A DNA stretch of 64,000 nucleotides from Paenibacillus beijingensis (GTDB lineage Bacteria; Bacillota; Bacilli; Paenibacillales; Paenibacillaceae), in contig NZ_CP011058.1 in the NCBI RefSeq assembly GCF_000961095.1, positions 1,078,501 through 1,142,500 on the forward strand. Reading direction: 5' to 3'. Position 1 is the first letter of the stretch, and every line of letters starts with the position of its first letter. Under the pieces are notes generated by a model. It saw nothing but the letters and a program-made list of their open reading frames with translations, did not search any database and was not told the DNA's origin. This document shows, piece by piece, positions 26,452 to 34,762 of the stretch. Made by a program: the position numbers and the translations under genes.

Positions 26452-27162
26452 CTATTCGTCCGATCCGGTTTTTCCGCCGGTCAGTGTCGCCGCTTTGTCG
26501 AGGTAGGCAGGCTTGTTCGTGATGAATTCATAAGCGAGACGAGCCAGCGCCTGGCGCTCGGCATACTCGTTCGGATCGAAACGGAGCGAGCCGTCCGCGT
26601 TTTCGATGCCGTTGACGAAGCCGATTTGATACGCCAATGACACGTCGTTCAATGCGTACTTGGAAACGTCTTTCATGTCGGACAAATTCGCTTTCTTTTT
26701 TATATTTTCGGCGGCATCCTCAAGGCCGAATGCCCGGATAAAGAAGACGACCAGTTCCTGGCGGGTGATCGGCGCTTCGGGCGAAAACTCCGTCTCGGAA
26801 GTTCCCTTCGTAATGCCCATTGCGACAAGGGCGCCTATATATCCGACGCACCAGCAATCCGGTTTGACGTCCTTGAAACTCGCCGCCATTTCCGGCTGTT
26901 CCGACACCCCCATCGATTTTACGATAATTTTCGCCAATTCGGCGCGGGTCATTTCCTTTTTCGGCTGAAACGTCCCGTCCCCGTAACCGGAAATCATGCC
27001 GGATTGCGTCAAGCTTGCAATTTCCTGCTTGGCATAGGAGTTGGAGCTATCCTTAAATGGTTCGGCGGCGCCGAATACAGCGGCGGGAAGTATGGCAAGC
27101 AGAAGCATCGCGGCAGCCGGAACGCGTATCAATGTTTTTCGAAGTTGCTGATCTGGCATCAT
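26452..27162 (-). CDS. Secreted S-layer homology (SLH) domain protein
   Basis: 236 residues: a signal peptide (VPAAAMLLLAILPAAVFGAAE), then three SLH modules. The first contains MISGYGDGTFQPKKEMTRAELAKI, the second MGITKGTSETEFSPEAPITRQE, the third IGFVNGIENADGSLRFDPNEYAERQALARLAYE. No other domain is present, so it is essentially a minimal cell-wall-polymer-binding protein. SLH modules bind pyruvylated secondary wall polymers in this group of bacteria. Stands alone. Confidence 0.93.
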   Translation of the reverse strand: MMPDQQLRKTLIRVPAAAMLLLAILPAAVFGAAEPFKDSSNSYAKQEIASLTQSGMISGYGDGTFQPKKEMTRAELAKIIVKSMGVSEQPEMAASFKDVKPDCWCVGYIGALVAMGITKGTSETEFSPEAPITRQELVVFFIRAFGLEDAAENIKKKANLSDMKDVSKYALNDVSLAYQIGFVNGIENADGSLRFDPNEYAERQALARLAYEFITNKPAYLDKAATLTGGKTGSDE

Positions 27163-27557
27163 AAAAACTCCTTTTCTTCTAAAAAATTCCGAGCCTGTCC
27201 TCTCCTGATAAACGAACGTCAGGGCTGCCCGGCTAATACGGTTATTAGGTCATTATACTAGAAACCGCCCTCCTTAAACCTACATATTCCTTCCAGCACG
27301 AATGGATCGCATCCGAAAATGGCAAAATACGTTTCGATACGCCCGAAAAGATCCGTACAATGCCTGACTCCATGCGGCACAATCAGGTACAATCCGCTAT
27401 AATCCGGCACTAACCGATACAATGCGGCACAAAAAAACAAACGGCTTTTGCCTGCGCAGACGCAGACAAAAGCCGTTTAGTCGGGTAGGGAACCCAGCGG
27501 CATCAACCTTCAGAGGCGAATCCGCAGATTATGTGCAGGATGCCGATCCTGCATTTG
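27163..27557. other. Intergenic region with short degenerate repeats
   Basis: Apart from the terminator, the stretch 27350-27430 holds short degenerate repeats (ACAATGCGGCAC, GGCACAATCAGGTACAATCCG, ATAATCCGGCAC). No gene or RNA recognised. Confidence 0.5.
27430..27478 (-). terminator. Terminator after the MMPL exporter gene
   Basis: AAACGGCTTTTG pairs with CAAAAGCCGTTT, with an inner CTGCG/CGCAG stem. On the minus strand it is followed by TTGTTTTTTT, and it lies 80 bp past the exporter stop. Confidence 0.85.
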
Positions 27558-30500
27558 CTAGTTGCGGCTGCCGTTCACGGCGTTCCCGGATACGGAGGCG
27601 ACGTGTACGGCGCTGCCTTCGGCATACGAATCCTCTTGACCGCGGCTGTCCATGAATGGCCACCAGTTGGCAGCGCCGAACGTGCGTACCATGACCGGAA
27701 TGAAGATCGGCAAAATGAACAGCGCGTACAGGAACAGCCCGCTCAGGACGACGGTCGCAATCTGCATCAGCGACAGGACGCCCGACGGCAGCATCGCCGC
27801 GAACGTGCCGCCCAGAATGACGGCGGCGGACATGATGACGCCGCCCATATTTTTCATCGCCTTCAAGATCGCTTCCGACACGGGCAGATGCCGGTATTCA
27901 CGGAACCGGTCCATCAGGAAGATGCTGTAATCGACGCCAAGCGCCATCAGCAGCACGAAGCTGAAGAACGGCACCGGCCAGCTGATGCCGGAATAGCCGA
28001 GCATGCGGACGAAGATCACCTCCGCGATGGCCATCGATGAAAAATAAGTGAGAACGAGCGACGCGATCAGGTAGAGCGGAATGACGATGGACCGGAACAA
28101 CAGCAGCAATATGATCGCGATTCCGATCAGCATCAGCATGACGGTGCGGGAGTAATCCGCGTCGGAGATCGTGTTCAGATCGTGCTGGGTGCTCGTAATG
28201 CCGCTGACGGCAAACGAAGCCTGTTCAAAGCTTGTTCCTTTCAGCCCACGCACCACCGCCTCGTTGACGGACGGGATTTCGCTCAGCGTTTGCTCATCGT
28301 ACGGGTTGCCGGCAAACACGACATCGAATGTCGCCGTCTTTTTGTCCTTCGATAAATAATTGTCCAGCGCCGATCTATAGTCCTCGTCGCCAAGCGCCTG
28401 CTGCGGCATATTCCACCCGGTCAGCTGCTGATTCGGAGCGGCTGACAGCTCGTTTAAGTATTCTTCCGCCGATTTCAGTCCGCTCGATACTTGCGCCAGG
28501 CCGTCAACACTCTTATCCAGCCCTCCGCTCAGTTCCCCAAGCTGCGAATTCAGGCTCGCAAATCCGGACTGCAGCTCCTTTTGACCGGCGCTCAAGCTGT
28601 CCAGCCCCTGCGTGATGGACGGCAGCTTCGATATCACTTGGCTTTGCCCCTCCGCAGCCTGACTGACTCCCTGCTCGAGCGAGGCGATGCCTTGCGACAA
28701 TTTCGCCAGCCCTTGCGCCAGCGCGGCCTGCCCGTCAGCCGCTTGCTTGTAACCGGCGTTGGCCTGCGCCAAGCCTTTCGCCGCTCCCGACAGCTGCGCA
28801 TTCAGCTGCGACAGCTGTCCGGCCAAATCCGAGGCGCCGCCTTGAAGCCGGGACAGCGCACCGAGCGCTCCCTGGAACTCGCTGTCGTTTTGGAGCTCCG
28901 GATATTTTTGCTGCATATCCTCGAACGTACCGTGCAGACCGCTCAGGTCGCCCGCCAGGCTGCTCTGCTGCTCGGCAACAGCTGCGTAGGCCGCGGACAG
29001 CTTACCGATGCCGCCTCCGAGCTGATCGTAGCTGGCGAGCAGCTGCTTGCTTGATGCAGCAAGCTTGTCGGCGCTCTCTTTCGCCGACGCAAGTCCCGCC
29101 GACAGCTGCGCCGCTCCGGCCGTGCCGTCTTTCAGCCCTTTCTCGATCGCAGCCAGGCCGCTGCCGAGCTGCTCGACGCCCGCCTTCAGCCGGTTCGTGC
29201 CGGCCACGAGCTCTCCCGCTCCCTTCGCGGCCTCTTCCAGCTTCGGTGCATTGTCGCTAAGCGAGCTGGAAGCATCGGAGAGGCCTTTGCCGATCTGGCT
29301 GAGTCCGTCGGCGCCCTGCCCGATGCCGGTTCCGACCGTTCCGGCCTGTGACGTTACTTGCAGATCATCAAGCGGCTCCCCGAGAGGACGCGTGGCGCTG
29401 CGGACGCTTTTTACGCCGTCCACGTTGGCAAGCTCCCGGCTCACCTGCTCCAGCGCCGCCAGCCCTTCTTTCGTATCCAGCGGCCGGTCCGCTTTAATGA
29501 CGACGGTCGAAGGCATCGAGTCGCCGGGACCGAAGCTGTCGGCGATCACGTTAAATGCTTTTACCGAATTGTACTTATCGCCGATCTCATCCAAAGAGTT
29601 AAACGAAATCGCGTTTTTATATGCAGCCATAAAAGGGACGAGCACGACCGCCAGCACAATGAGCGCCCACAGCGGCTTGCGCAGCGAGAAGCGCCCCATC
29701 GCTCCCCAGAGCGCGCTCTGTTTATGCTCGAGCGCCCCGCGCGAAGGCCAGAACAGCCCTTTGCCCAGCACCGCCATGAAGAACGGCACGAGGGTCACCA
29801 GCGCGATCAGCAGCACCGCGACGCCAACCGCGACCGCAACCGCCGAACGGTACAGCATAAACGTGGAAAATCCGATAGAAGCGAAGCCGACCAGTACGGC
29901 AGCTCCGGATACGAGTACGGTCCGGCCGGCTGTCCGGTAAGTGGCGATGATCGCTTCCGTCTTGTCGCCGCTGTGCGCAAGCTCTTCCTTATAGCGGCTG
30001 ATCAGCAGGATGCAGTAGTCCGTTCCGATGCCGAACATGACCGCGACCATGAAAATTTGCGTAAAGTTCGAAATCGGAAAATCGGCATATTCCGCCAGGA
30101 ACGATACGACCGACTGCGACAGCAAATAGCTGACTCCAACGGCGACAAGCGGAATGAACGGCGCAACCGCCGAACGGAACACAATGAACAGAATGACAAG
30201 AATGAATACAACCGTGATCAGCTCCGTCTTTTTCAAGCCGTCCATGGAGCTTTGCTGCTGATCCATATCGATCAGCCAGCCGCCGGTATAATAGTGCTCG
30301 ACCGGGACGTCCGCCACAGCCGCGTACAGCGCGTCGCTCAGCTCAAGCTCGCTCCGTCCGTCTCTGTCGATGCCGACCAGCACGAGCGCCGTCTTACCGT
30401 CCTTGGACAGCATCTGTTCCTTCAAATCGGGCTGTTCAAAATACGAAGTAACGGTGGTGATGCCGATCTCGCTTCCTTCGCTCTTCAGGCTTTCGACTCC

Positions 30501-30770
30501 CTGACGGATGTTCTCCTGGTCGGCGCTGCTGAGCCCTTGATCGTTATGGAATACAAGCACTGAAGTCAGCTCGTTTTTGTTCTCCCCTGCAGCGCTCTTC
30601 GATTCGTTAATCAGCTTGGCCGCGACGGAGGACGAGTAGCCTTCCGGCACCGTAATCTGGCCCTTTTCCTTCACAAGTTCGTTGAAATCCGGGGCCGTCG
30701 CCATAAGTACGGCGGCCGCGATAATCCACAGCGCCAGCACGGCCCATCTCCATCGAATCACTGTTCTCAT
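27558..30770 (-). CDS. MMPL/RND-type exporter with long coiled-coil loop
   Basis: 1070 residues. Each half has the MMPL layout: one TM, a large extracytoplasmic region, then a block of TM segments (first block about residues 175-370, second about 885-1050). The first half has GIGTDYCILLISRYKEEL and the second ALGVDYSIFLMDRFREYR, the paired motifs containing Asp-Tyr expected to carry protons. The second loop (about residues 440-800) is a run of Gly/Leu/Ala-rich coiled-coil repeats of the YhgE/hydrophobic-pip type. Related proteins export lipids, peptides or drugs. Behind a MarR gene on the same strand, so drug-inducible expression is likely. Confidence 0.9.
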   Translation of the reverse strand: MRTVIRWRWAVLALWIIAAAVLMATAPDFNELVKEKGQITVPEGYSSSVAAKLINESKSAAGENKNELTSVLVFHNDQGLSSADQENIRQGVESLKSEGSEIGITTVTSYFEQPDLKEQMLSKDGKTALVLVGIDRDGRSELELSDALYAAVADVPVEHYYTGGWLIDMDQQQSSMDGLKKTELITVVFILVILFIVFRSAVAPFIPLVAVGVSYLLSQSVVSFLAEYADFPISNFTQIFMVAVMFGIGTDYCILLISRYKEELAHSGDKTEAIIATYRTAGRTVLVSGAAVLVGFASIGFSTFMLYRSAVAVAVGVAVLLIALVTLVPFFMAVLGKGLFWPSRGALEHKQSALWGAMGRFSLRKPLWALIVLAVVLVPFMAAYKNAISFNSLDEIGDKYNSVKAFNVIADSFGPGDSMPSTVVIKADRPLDTKEGLAALEQVSRELANVDGVKSVRSATRPLGEPLDDLQVTSQAGTVGTGIGQGADGLSQIGKGLSDASSSLSDNAPKLEEAAKGAGELVAGTNRLKAGVEQLGSGLAAIEKGLKDGTAGAAQLSAGLASAKESADKLAASSKQLLASYDQLGGGIGKLSAAYAAVAEQQSSLAGDLSGLHGTFEDMQQKYPELQNDSEFQGALGALSRLQGGASDLAGQLSQLNAQLSGAAKGLAQANAGYKQAADGQAALAQGLAKLSQGIASLEQGVSQAAEGQSQVISKLPSITQGLDSLSAGQKELQSGFASLNSQLGELSGGLDKSVDGLAQVSSGLKSAEEYLNELSAAPNQQLTGWNMPQQALGDEDYRSALDNYLSKDKKTATFDVVFAGNPYDEQTLSEIPSVNEAVVRGLKGTSFEQASFAVSGITSTQHDLNTISDADYSRTVMLMLIGIAIILLLLFRSIVIPLYLIASLVLTYFSSMAIAEVIFVRMLGYSGISWPVPFFSFVLLMALGVDYSIFLMDRFREYRHLPVSEAILKAMKNMGGVIMSAAVILGGTFAAMLPSGVLSLMQIATVVLSGLFLYALFILPIFIPVMVRTFGAANWWPFMDSRGQEDSYAEGSAVHVASVSGNAVNGSRN

Positions 30771-30960
30771 GCTCTCCCCATTGCTCCTCTCCGTTATCCG
30801 AAATTGCCTGCTGGCCCCGCTCTACACGCCACCCGTGCGAACATTAGGACCGAGCCGTTATTTCCGCTCTCTTTGGCTTCTCTCTGTAAAAGCGTCATTC
30901 TCTGCTGTTTCGCTTCCTTCTGTTTTCTTCTCTTCGGTTGCTTGCTCATCTATTGCTCTT

Positions 30961-31050
30961 TTCTGTTGCTTACTCTTCTGTTACTTACTCTTCTGTTACT
31001 TACTCTTCTGTTACTTACTCTTCTATTGCTCTCTCTTCTGTTGCTTGCTC
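30961..31050. repeat. 15-bp tandem repeat, six copies
   Basis: TTCTGTTACTTACTC repeated with exact 15-bp period from 30961 to 31050, with point changes in outer copies. It fills the gap between the MarR and MMPL genes within their presumed shared transcript. The plus-strand Leu-rich frame over it is an artefact. Confidence 0.9.
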
Positions 31051-31062
31051 CTTTGCTGCTCT

Positions 31063-31554
31063 CTATTCCGTTTCGCTTTCTGCTCCCGGGTCAAGCGCCG
31101 CCAACCCGCTCTCATAATGCAGTAGCACATGGGCAAGCTTCTCGTACAGCTCGAGAAACTGCTTCGCTTCGTCGGCGGTAAAGTGGCCGATCAGCCCGGC
31201 GAGCAAATCCTGAATCACTTGCTCCATCTGTTCGGCAAGCTGAACCCCTTCTTCCGTCAGCTGCAAATAGGTAACCCGGCGGTCGGACGGATCCGGTATG
31301 CGCTGTATGAGCGCTTTATCGGCTAGCCGGGTAACGATCGCCGTTACAGAGCTTTTGCCGACGCAAAACACTTCCGCGAGCTCGGAGGAGGTCGACCTCT
31401 CACGCATCTGGATATACCGGATCACCCAGTACTGTTCCGTCGTCAAATCCTCCGGCATCAAATCCTTGACTAGCGCGTTAATACGCCGGTCAACCGTAAA
31501 CGACGCGATTTCATAGCGCTTAATGATCTCGCACAACAGAGGTCTTTCATCCAT
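31063..31554 (-). CDS. MarR family transcriptional regulator
   Basis: 163 residues. Winged-helix core with TSSELAEVFCVGKSSVTAIV (recognition helix, about residues 58-77) and the wing containing IPDPSDRRVTYLQLTEEG (DRR motif, about residues 90-107). Precedes the MMPL exporter gene on the same strand, the normal arrangement for a ligand-relieved repressor of an efflux pump. Confidence 0.93.
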   Translation of the reverse strand: MDERPLLCEIIKRYEIASFTVDRRINALVKDLMPEDLTTEQYWVIRYIQMRERSTSSELAEVFCVGKSSVTAIVTRLADKALIQRIPDPSDRRVTYLQLTEEGVQLAEQMEQVIQDLLAGLIGHFTADEAKQFLELYEKLAHVLLHYESGLAALDPGAESETE

Positions 31555-31749
31555 CTCTCTATCTCCTCCTTTCTCCTTAGAGCAGTAGTTCGACTATTGA
31601 ATAGTTTTATAATCGAACTATATCACTGGAAAAAGCAGTATGTCAAGAGAAGGCGAAGACCGTCTGTCCGGCTCTCGCTTTCATCCCCTGCATACTGCCC
31701 TCCCTGCCGCCGATCATTCAAACCCAATTGAAAAAAAATATTCCGGAAG

Positions 31750-32250
31750 CTACAGCAGCGGCACCATGCCCCTCGCCAGCCAGTCTTCGCGCGTCGGCCC
31801 GTAAATGTCCGGCACACGCAGTCCGGCCTGACGCATCAGAACGGTCATCTGGCCGCGGTGGTGAATTTCGTGGCTGATGAAAATATGCAGCGTCAGCCCG
31901 TTCTTCCACTCTTCGCCGTACATGTTCGTTGCGCGCTGCAGATCTTGATCGGTCCATTGGCTGCGGACGGCATCCAGCATCGCCGCGCTGACGATCCGGT
32001 AGCTTTGGGCAATCTGCCGGGCCGATTGCGGCGCCCGCTCGTCTTCCGCCGGCGAGGCAAATTCCAGTCCCGTGCGCGTCAGCATTTCATGAACCGTCGT
32101 AACGAGATGCCAGGCGAGCTGACCCAAAACGCGGTGTCCCGGCGCAATTTCCTGTGCAAGCGAGGCGTCGGTAAGCAGGTCCATCGCCCGCTGCGTCGCC
32201 ATCGTCTCGTTTGTCCAATCCGCTGCAAACTGTTCAATCGTCGTATACAT
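31750..32250 (-). CDS. DinB family protein
   Basis: 166 residues, a four-helix-bundle metal-binding fold. Putative metal ligands: His in LGQLAWHLVTTVHEML (about residues 49 and 54) and the HEIHHRGQM motif near residue 130. Enzymes of this superfamily include thiol-dependent S-transferases; the exact activity is unknown. On the same strand as, but separated from, the WYL regulator upstream. Confidence 0.88.
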   Translation of the reverse strand: MYTTIEQFAADWTNETMATQRAMDLLTDASLAQEIAPGHRVLGQLAWHLVTTVHEMLTRTGLEFASPAEDERAPQSARQIAQSYRIVSAAMLDAVRSQWTDQDLQRATNMYGEEWKNGLTLHIFISHEIHHRGQMTVLMRQAGLRVPDIYGPTREDWLARGMVPLL

Positions 32251-32356
32251 ATTGTCCGTCCTCTTTTCGTTTGGGATAGCGTTCTTCCGTTTTTCGGTTC
32301 ACGCTTCGGGTTGTTCTTGAGTCTTCATCAAGTATACCCGCCCTTTCCTGACAACT

Positions 32357-33298
32357 TTATGGCAGTGTAAAATCGTAATTCCGCACAATTTCCACCGCAC
32401 GCTCCCGCACTTCCCGCGCGACATGCTCCGGCCCGAGCACGCGCACATCCGCGCCGTAACCGAGCAGCATGCCGTACAGCCACGGCTCGTCGGGCTGCTC
32501 CGAAGTTACAAGCAGCATTCCGTCCGGCTCCAGCCTGATTGCATCACGGTCAAAATAATCGTAAACCCTCGCTTTTGCACGCGGATGAAAAAGGAGCTTT
32601 AGCCGCACAAGATCATACTTCTTCTGCGCTCCCCAGCGGAAGTCGAAGTGCTGGAGCTCCTTGGACCTGCGCTCGAATGTCGCCTGCAGCACCGTCAGCT
32701 GCTCGACCCGGGACAACCGGAAAATCCGGTAGTCGCCGCGCAGACGGCAGTAAGCATACAAATACCAGATGTACCCCTTCAAAACGACGCCGACCGGTTC
32801 AACTTCCCGGACCGCTTCCTCGCCTTGTCCGTTCGTATAGCGAAACTTCACCAGCCGCAGCGAGTCGGCCGCCCCGCGCAGCTGCCGCATAAGCGCCTTC
32901 TGCTCCTCTCCGCCGCTCCACGGATCCAAATCGATCATGAGCCGTTCGCCTTGGCCGCTGCCGCGCTCCGTCTTGGCGGCCAGCGCCCCGACCTTGTCCA
33001 GCAGCATCCCGATATCCCGCTCATGTAAGGTGGAGCGCACGCCGCGGAGTGCGATCATAATCGATTCCAGTTCCTCATAGGACAAAAACTGCCTCTCTAC
33101 CCGGTACTTCTCCATAATTTCGTAACCGCCCGCCGCGCCCGTATACGAAACGACCGGTATTCCGGCCGCATTAATCGCCTCCATATCGCGGTAAACGGTG
33201 CGCAGCGAAACCTCGAACCGTTCCGCCAATTCCTGCGCGCTTACTCTTCTGCGGTTCAGCAGCAGCATCGTGACGGCCAGCAGCCTCTCCAGCTTCAT
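32357..33298 (-). CDS. YafY-type transcriptional regulator (HTH plus WYL)
   Basis: 313 residues. N-terminal HTH_11 helix-turn-helix (RRVSAQELAERFEVSLRTVY RDMEAI, residues about 17-42), then a WYL domain (about residues 145-225) in which the segment PVGVVLKGYIWYLYAYCRLR is clear, and a C-terminal WCX extension. Such regulators sense nucleic acid or nucleotide ligands. 107 bp before the DinB gene on the same strand, so it may control it. Confidence 0.9.
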   Translation of the reverse strand: MKLERLLAVTMLLLNRRRVSAQELAERFEVSLRTVYRDMEAINAAGIPVVSYTGAAGGYEIMEKYRVERQFLSYEELESIMIALRGVRSTLHERDIGMLLDKVGALAAKTERGSGQGERLMIDLDPWSGGEEQKALMRQLRGAADSLRLVKFRYTNGQGEEAVREVEPVGVVLKGYIWYLYAYCRLRGDYRIFRLSRVEQLTVLQATFERRSKELQHFDFRWGAQKKYDLVRLKLLFHPRAKARVYDYFDRDAIRLEPDGMLLVTSEQPDEPWLYGMLLGYGADVRVLGPEHVAREVRERAVEIVRNYDFTLP

Positions 33299-33454
33299 CG
33301 GTTCACCCTCCCTTTTCGTCTCATGCCTGCTTATAAGTCCTTTGCTTCTTCTTTGCTCTTGCTTCTTTGCTCTTGCTCTTTAAATCTTTTCTTCTTTACA
33401 GCTCTTGTCCGCTTATCATATTCTTATCCTATTAATCGAAACTAGGTGATTTCC

Positions 33455-34387
33455 ATGAACTGGTTTGACGACCATAAAGAAGCTTTGCGAGCCGTCTTTG
33501 CCGAGGCTAAGCGGCGCATCGCCAACTTTCCCGAACCGCTTGGCGGCCGGGGACTTGCCTATTTGGAGGCATTCGACGTCTTTAAGCCGGATACTCCGAA
33601 AAATTATATTTGCTACACGCTGCCTTACTGGCTTCAGGAACGGTATCCGCTAACCGCGGAGCAATGCTCCCGCCTCTCCCTCGCCAACCTGTTTGTCATG
33701 CTCCACTTCTTCGTCCAGGACGATTTGATGGACGTTCCTCAGGACGAATGGAAGGAACAGCTCGCTCTTTCCGCCCTGTTTCACAGCGAACTGCTGAGCT
33801 TGTTTCATGCTCAGTTCGGCACTGATTCTGCGTTCTGGACCTGCTATACAAAGTATATCGCGGGCTGGGCCGGAGCCGTTGCCAATGAGCAGCGCGCCGA
33901 TTATTTCCTCACGGACCGGGCGCAAATTGCCGCGAAAGCTGCGCCGCTGAAGCTGGCGGCGGCCGGAGCGCTGCTCCTCACCGGAAAAATGTCCGAGCTT
34001 ACGGATCTGGAAGATTTGATCGATGATGCGCTTGTCATCCTCCAGATGGCCGATGATTGGACCGATTGGGAAGAGGACCTGGCCGAAGGCAACGCCAACT
34101 GCCTGCTGTCGCTTATTCGGAGCCGTCTCGGGCTTGCGCCCGAAGAGCCGCTCTCACCTCAGATCGTGCGGCAGCACATTTATGGCGGCTCCATAATGAC
34201 GGATTACGCCCGCTTCGCGCAGCGTCGTTACGATCAGCTGCCTGACATCGCTTCCATTCTTTCTCAGCTTGCCGCTTTCCGCGATTCTCTGTCAAGCGGG
34301 CTGTTGCAAACCGCAGCGGATATCGTGAGAAAAAGAGAAGCGTTGAAGCTAGGAGGATTGAATCATTTTCTGTCGATAAATGGATAA
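33455..34387 (+). CDS. Class I isoprenoid-synthase-like enzyme (possible ComQ-like prenyltransferase)
   Basis: 310 residues from the ATG at 33455 (AGGTGA five bases upstream; the GTG at 33446 overlaps that site). All-alpha composition. Two Asp-rich motifs of the class I terpenoid-synthase fold are intact: QDDLMD with Asp89, Asp90 and Asp93, and QMADDWTDWEEDLAEGN with Asp200, Asp201, Asp204 and acidic 206-208. These bind Mg2+-diphosphate in trans-prenyltransferases and terpene synthases. The next gene, 73 bp on, encodes an NHLP-type peptide ending in Trp. ComQ, which prenylates a Trp of ComX, has the same fold, so peptide prenylation is a plausible role (inference). Alternatively a terpene synthase or polyprenyl-diphosphate-binding protein of unknown role. 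Confidence 0.75.
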   Translation: MNWFDDHKEALRAVFAEAKRRIANFPEPLGGRGLAYLEAFDVFKPDTPKNYICYTLPYWLQERYPLTAEQCSRLSLANLFVMLHFFVQDDLMDVPQDEWKEQLALSALFHSELLSLFHAQFGTDSAFWTCYTKYIAGWAGAVANEQRADYFLTDRAQIAAKAAPLKLAAAGALLLTGKMSELTDLEDLIDDALVILQMADDWTDWEEDLAEGNANCLLSLIRSRLGLAPEEPLSPQIVRQHIYGGSIMTDYARFAQRRYDQLPDIASILSQLAAFRDSLSSGLLQTAADIVRKREALKLGGLNHFLSING

Positions 34388-34460
34388 ATTGTTGTAGATA
34401 TATTGCTTTTCCAATGTTAAGATAGTCAAGTAGTCCTAATCCATTGCAGAGGTGATTGTT

Positions 34461-34706
34461 GTGGTTCAGAAACAAGAACTGCTTTCCCAAATCATTGAAA
34501 AAGCCTGGTCAGATCCGGATTTCAAAGAACAATTGTTGAAAGACCCTAAAAATTCATTAAAAGCGGAGTTCGGCATTGAAATTCCGGACCATATTTCGGT
34601 TACAGCAGTGGAAGAGGACTCCTCGAACTTCTATCTTGTCATCCCCCCTAATCCGGCCGACGTAAACACGGCCCAGGAGAACGAAGACCCGGTTGCCGGG
34701 TGGTAG
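34461..34706 (+). CDS. NHLP/nitrile-hydratase-type leader peptide, putative RiPP precursor ending in Trp
   Basis: 81 residues from the GTG at 34461, with AGAGGTGATT just upstream. Residues about 4-64 match the nitrile-hydratase-alpha-like leader family: QIIEKAWSDPDFKEQLLKDP, then a short linker, FGIEIPDHISVTAVEEDS, and the conserved FYLVIPPNP. The remaining C-terminal part, DVNTAQENEDPVAGW, has no Cys and ends in Trp81 directly before TAG. It follows the isoprenoid-synthase-like gene and shares its terminator. A very short core with a terminal Trp fits modification of Trp rather than lanthipeptide or azoline chemistry (inference). No peptidase or exporter gene adjoins. Confidence 0.8.
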   Translation: MVQKQELLSQIIEKAWSDPDFKEQLLKDPKNSLKAEFGIEIPDHISVTAVEEDSSNFYLVIPPNPADVNTAQENEDPVAGW

Positions 34707-34726
34707 GTTGTACATAGCAAACAAAT

Positions 34727-34762
34727 AAGGCAGTCCGCTCTTGGCGGAACTGCCTTTTCCTT
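34727..34762. terminator. Terminator between NHLP peptide gene and histidine kinase gene
   Basis: AAGGCAGTCCGC pairs with GCGGAACTGCCTT around TCTTG, followed by TTTTCCTTTTATTTT on the plus strand. T-rich on the other side too, so it can end both converging transcripts. Confidence 0.8.

Noticed and set aside
30804..31181. 125-residue plus-strand frame with poly-Leu blocks resembling membrane segments
   Set aside because: The Leu runs are the 15-bp tandem repeat read in one frame, and the frame overlaps the MarR gene antisense.
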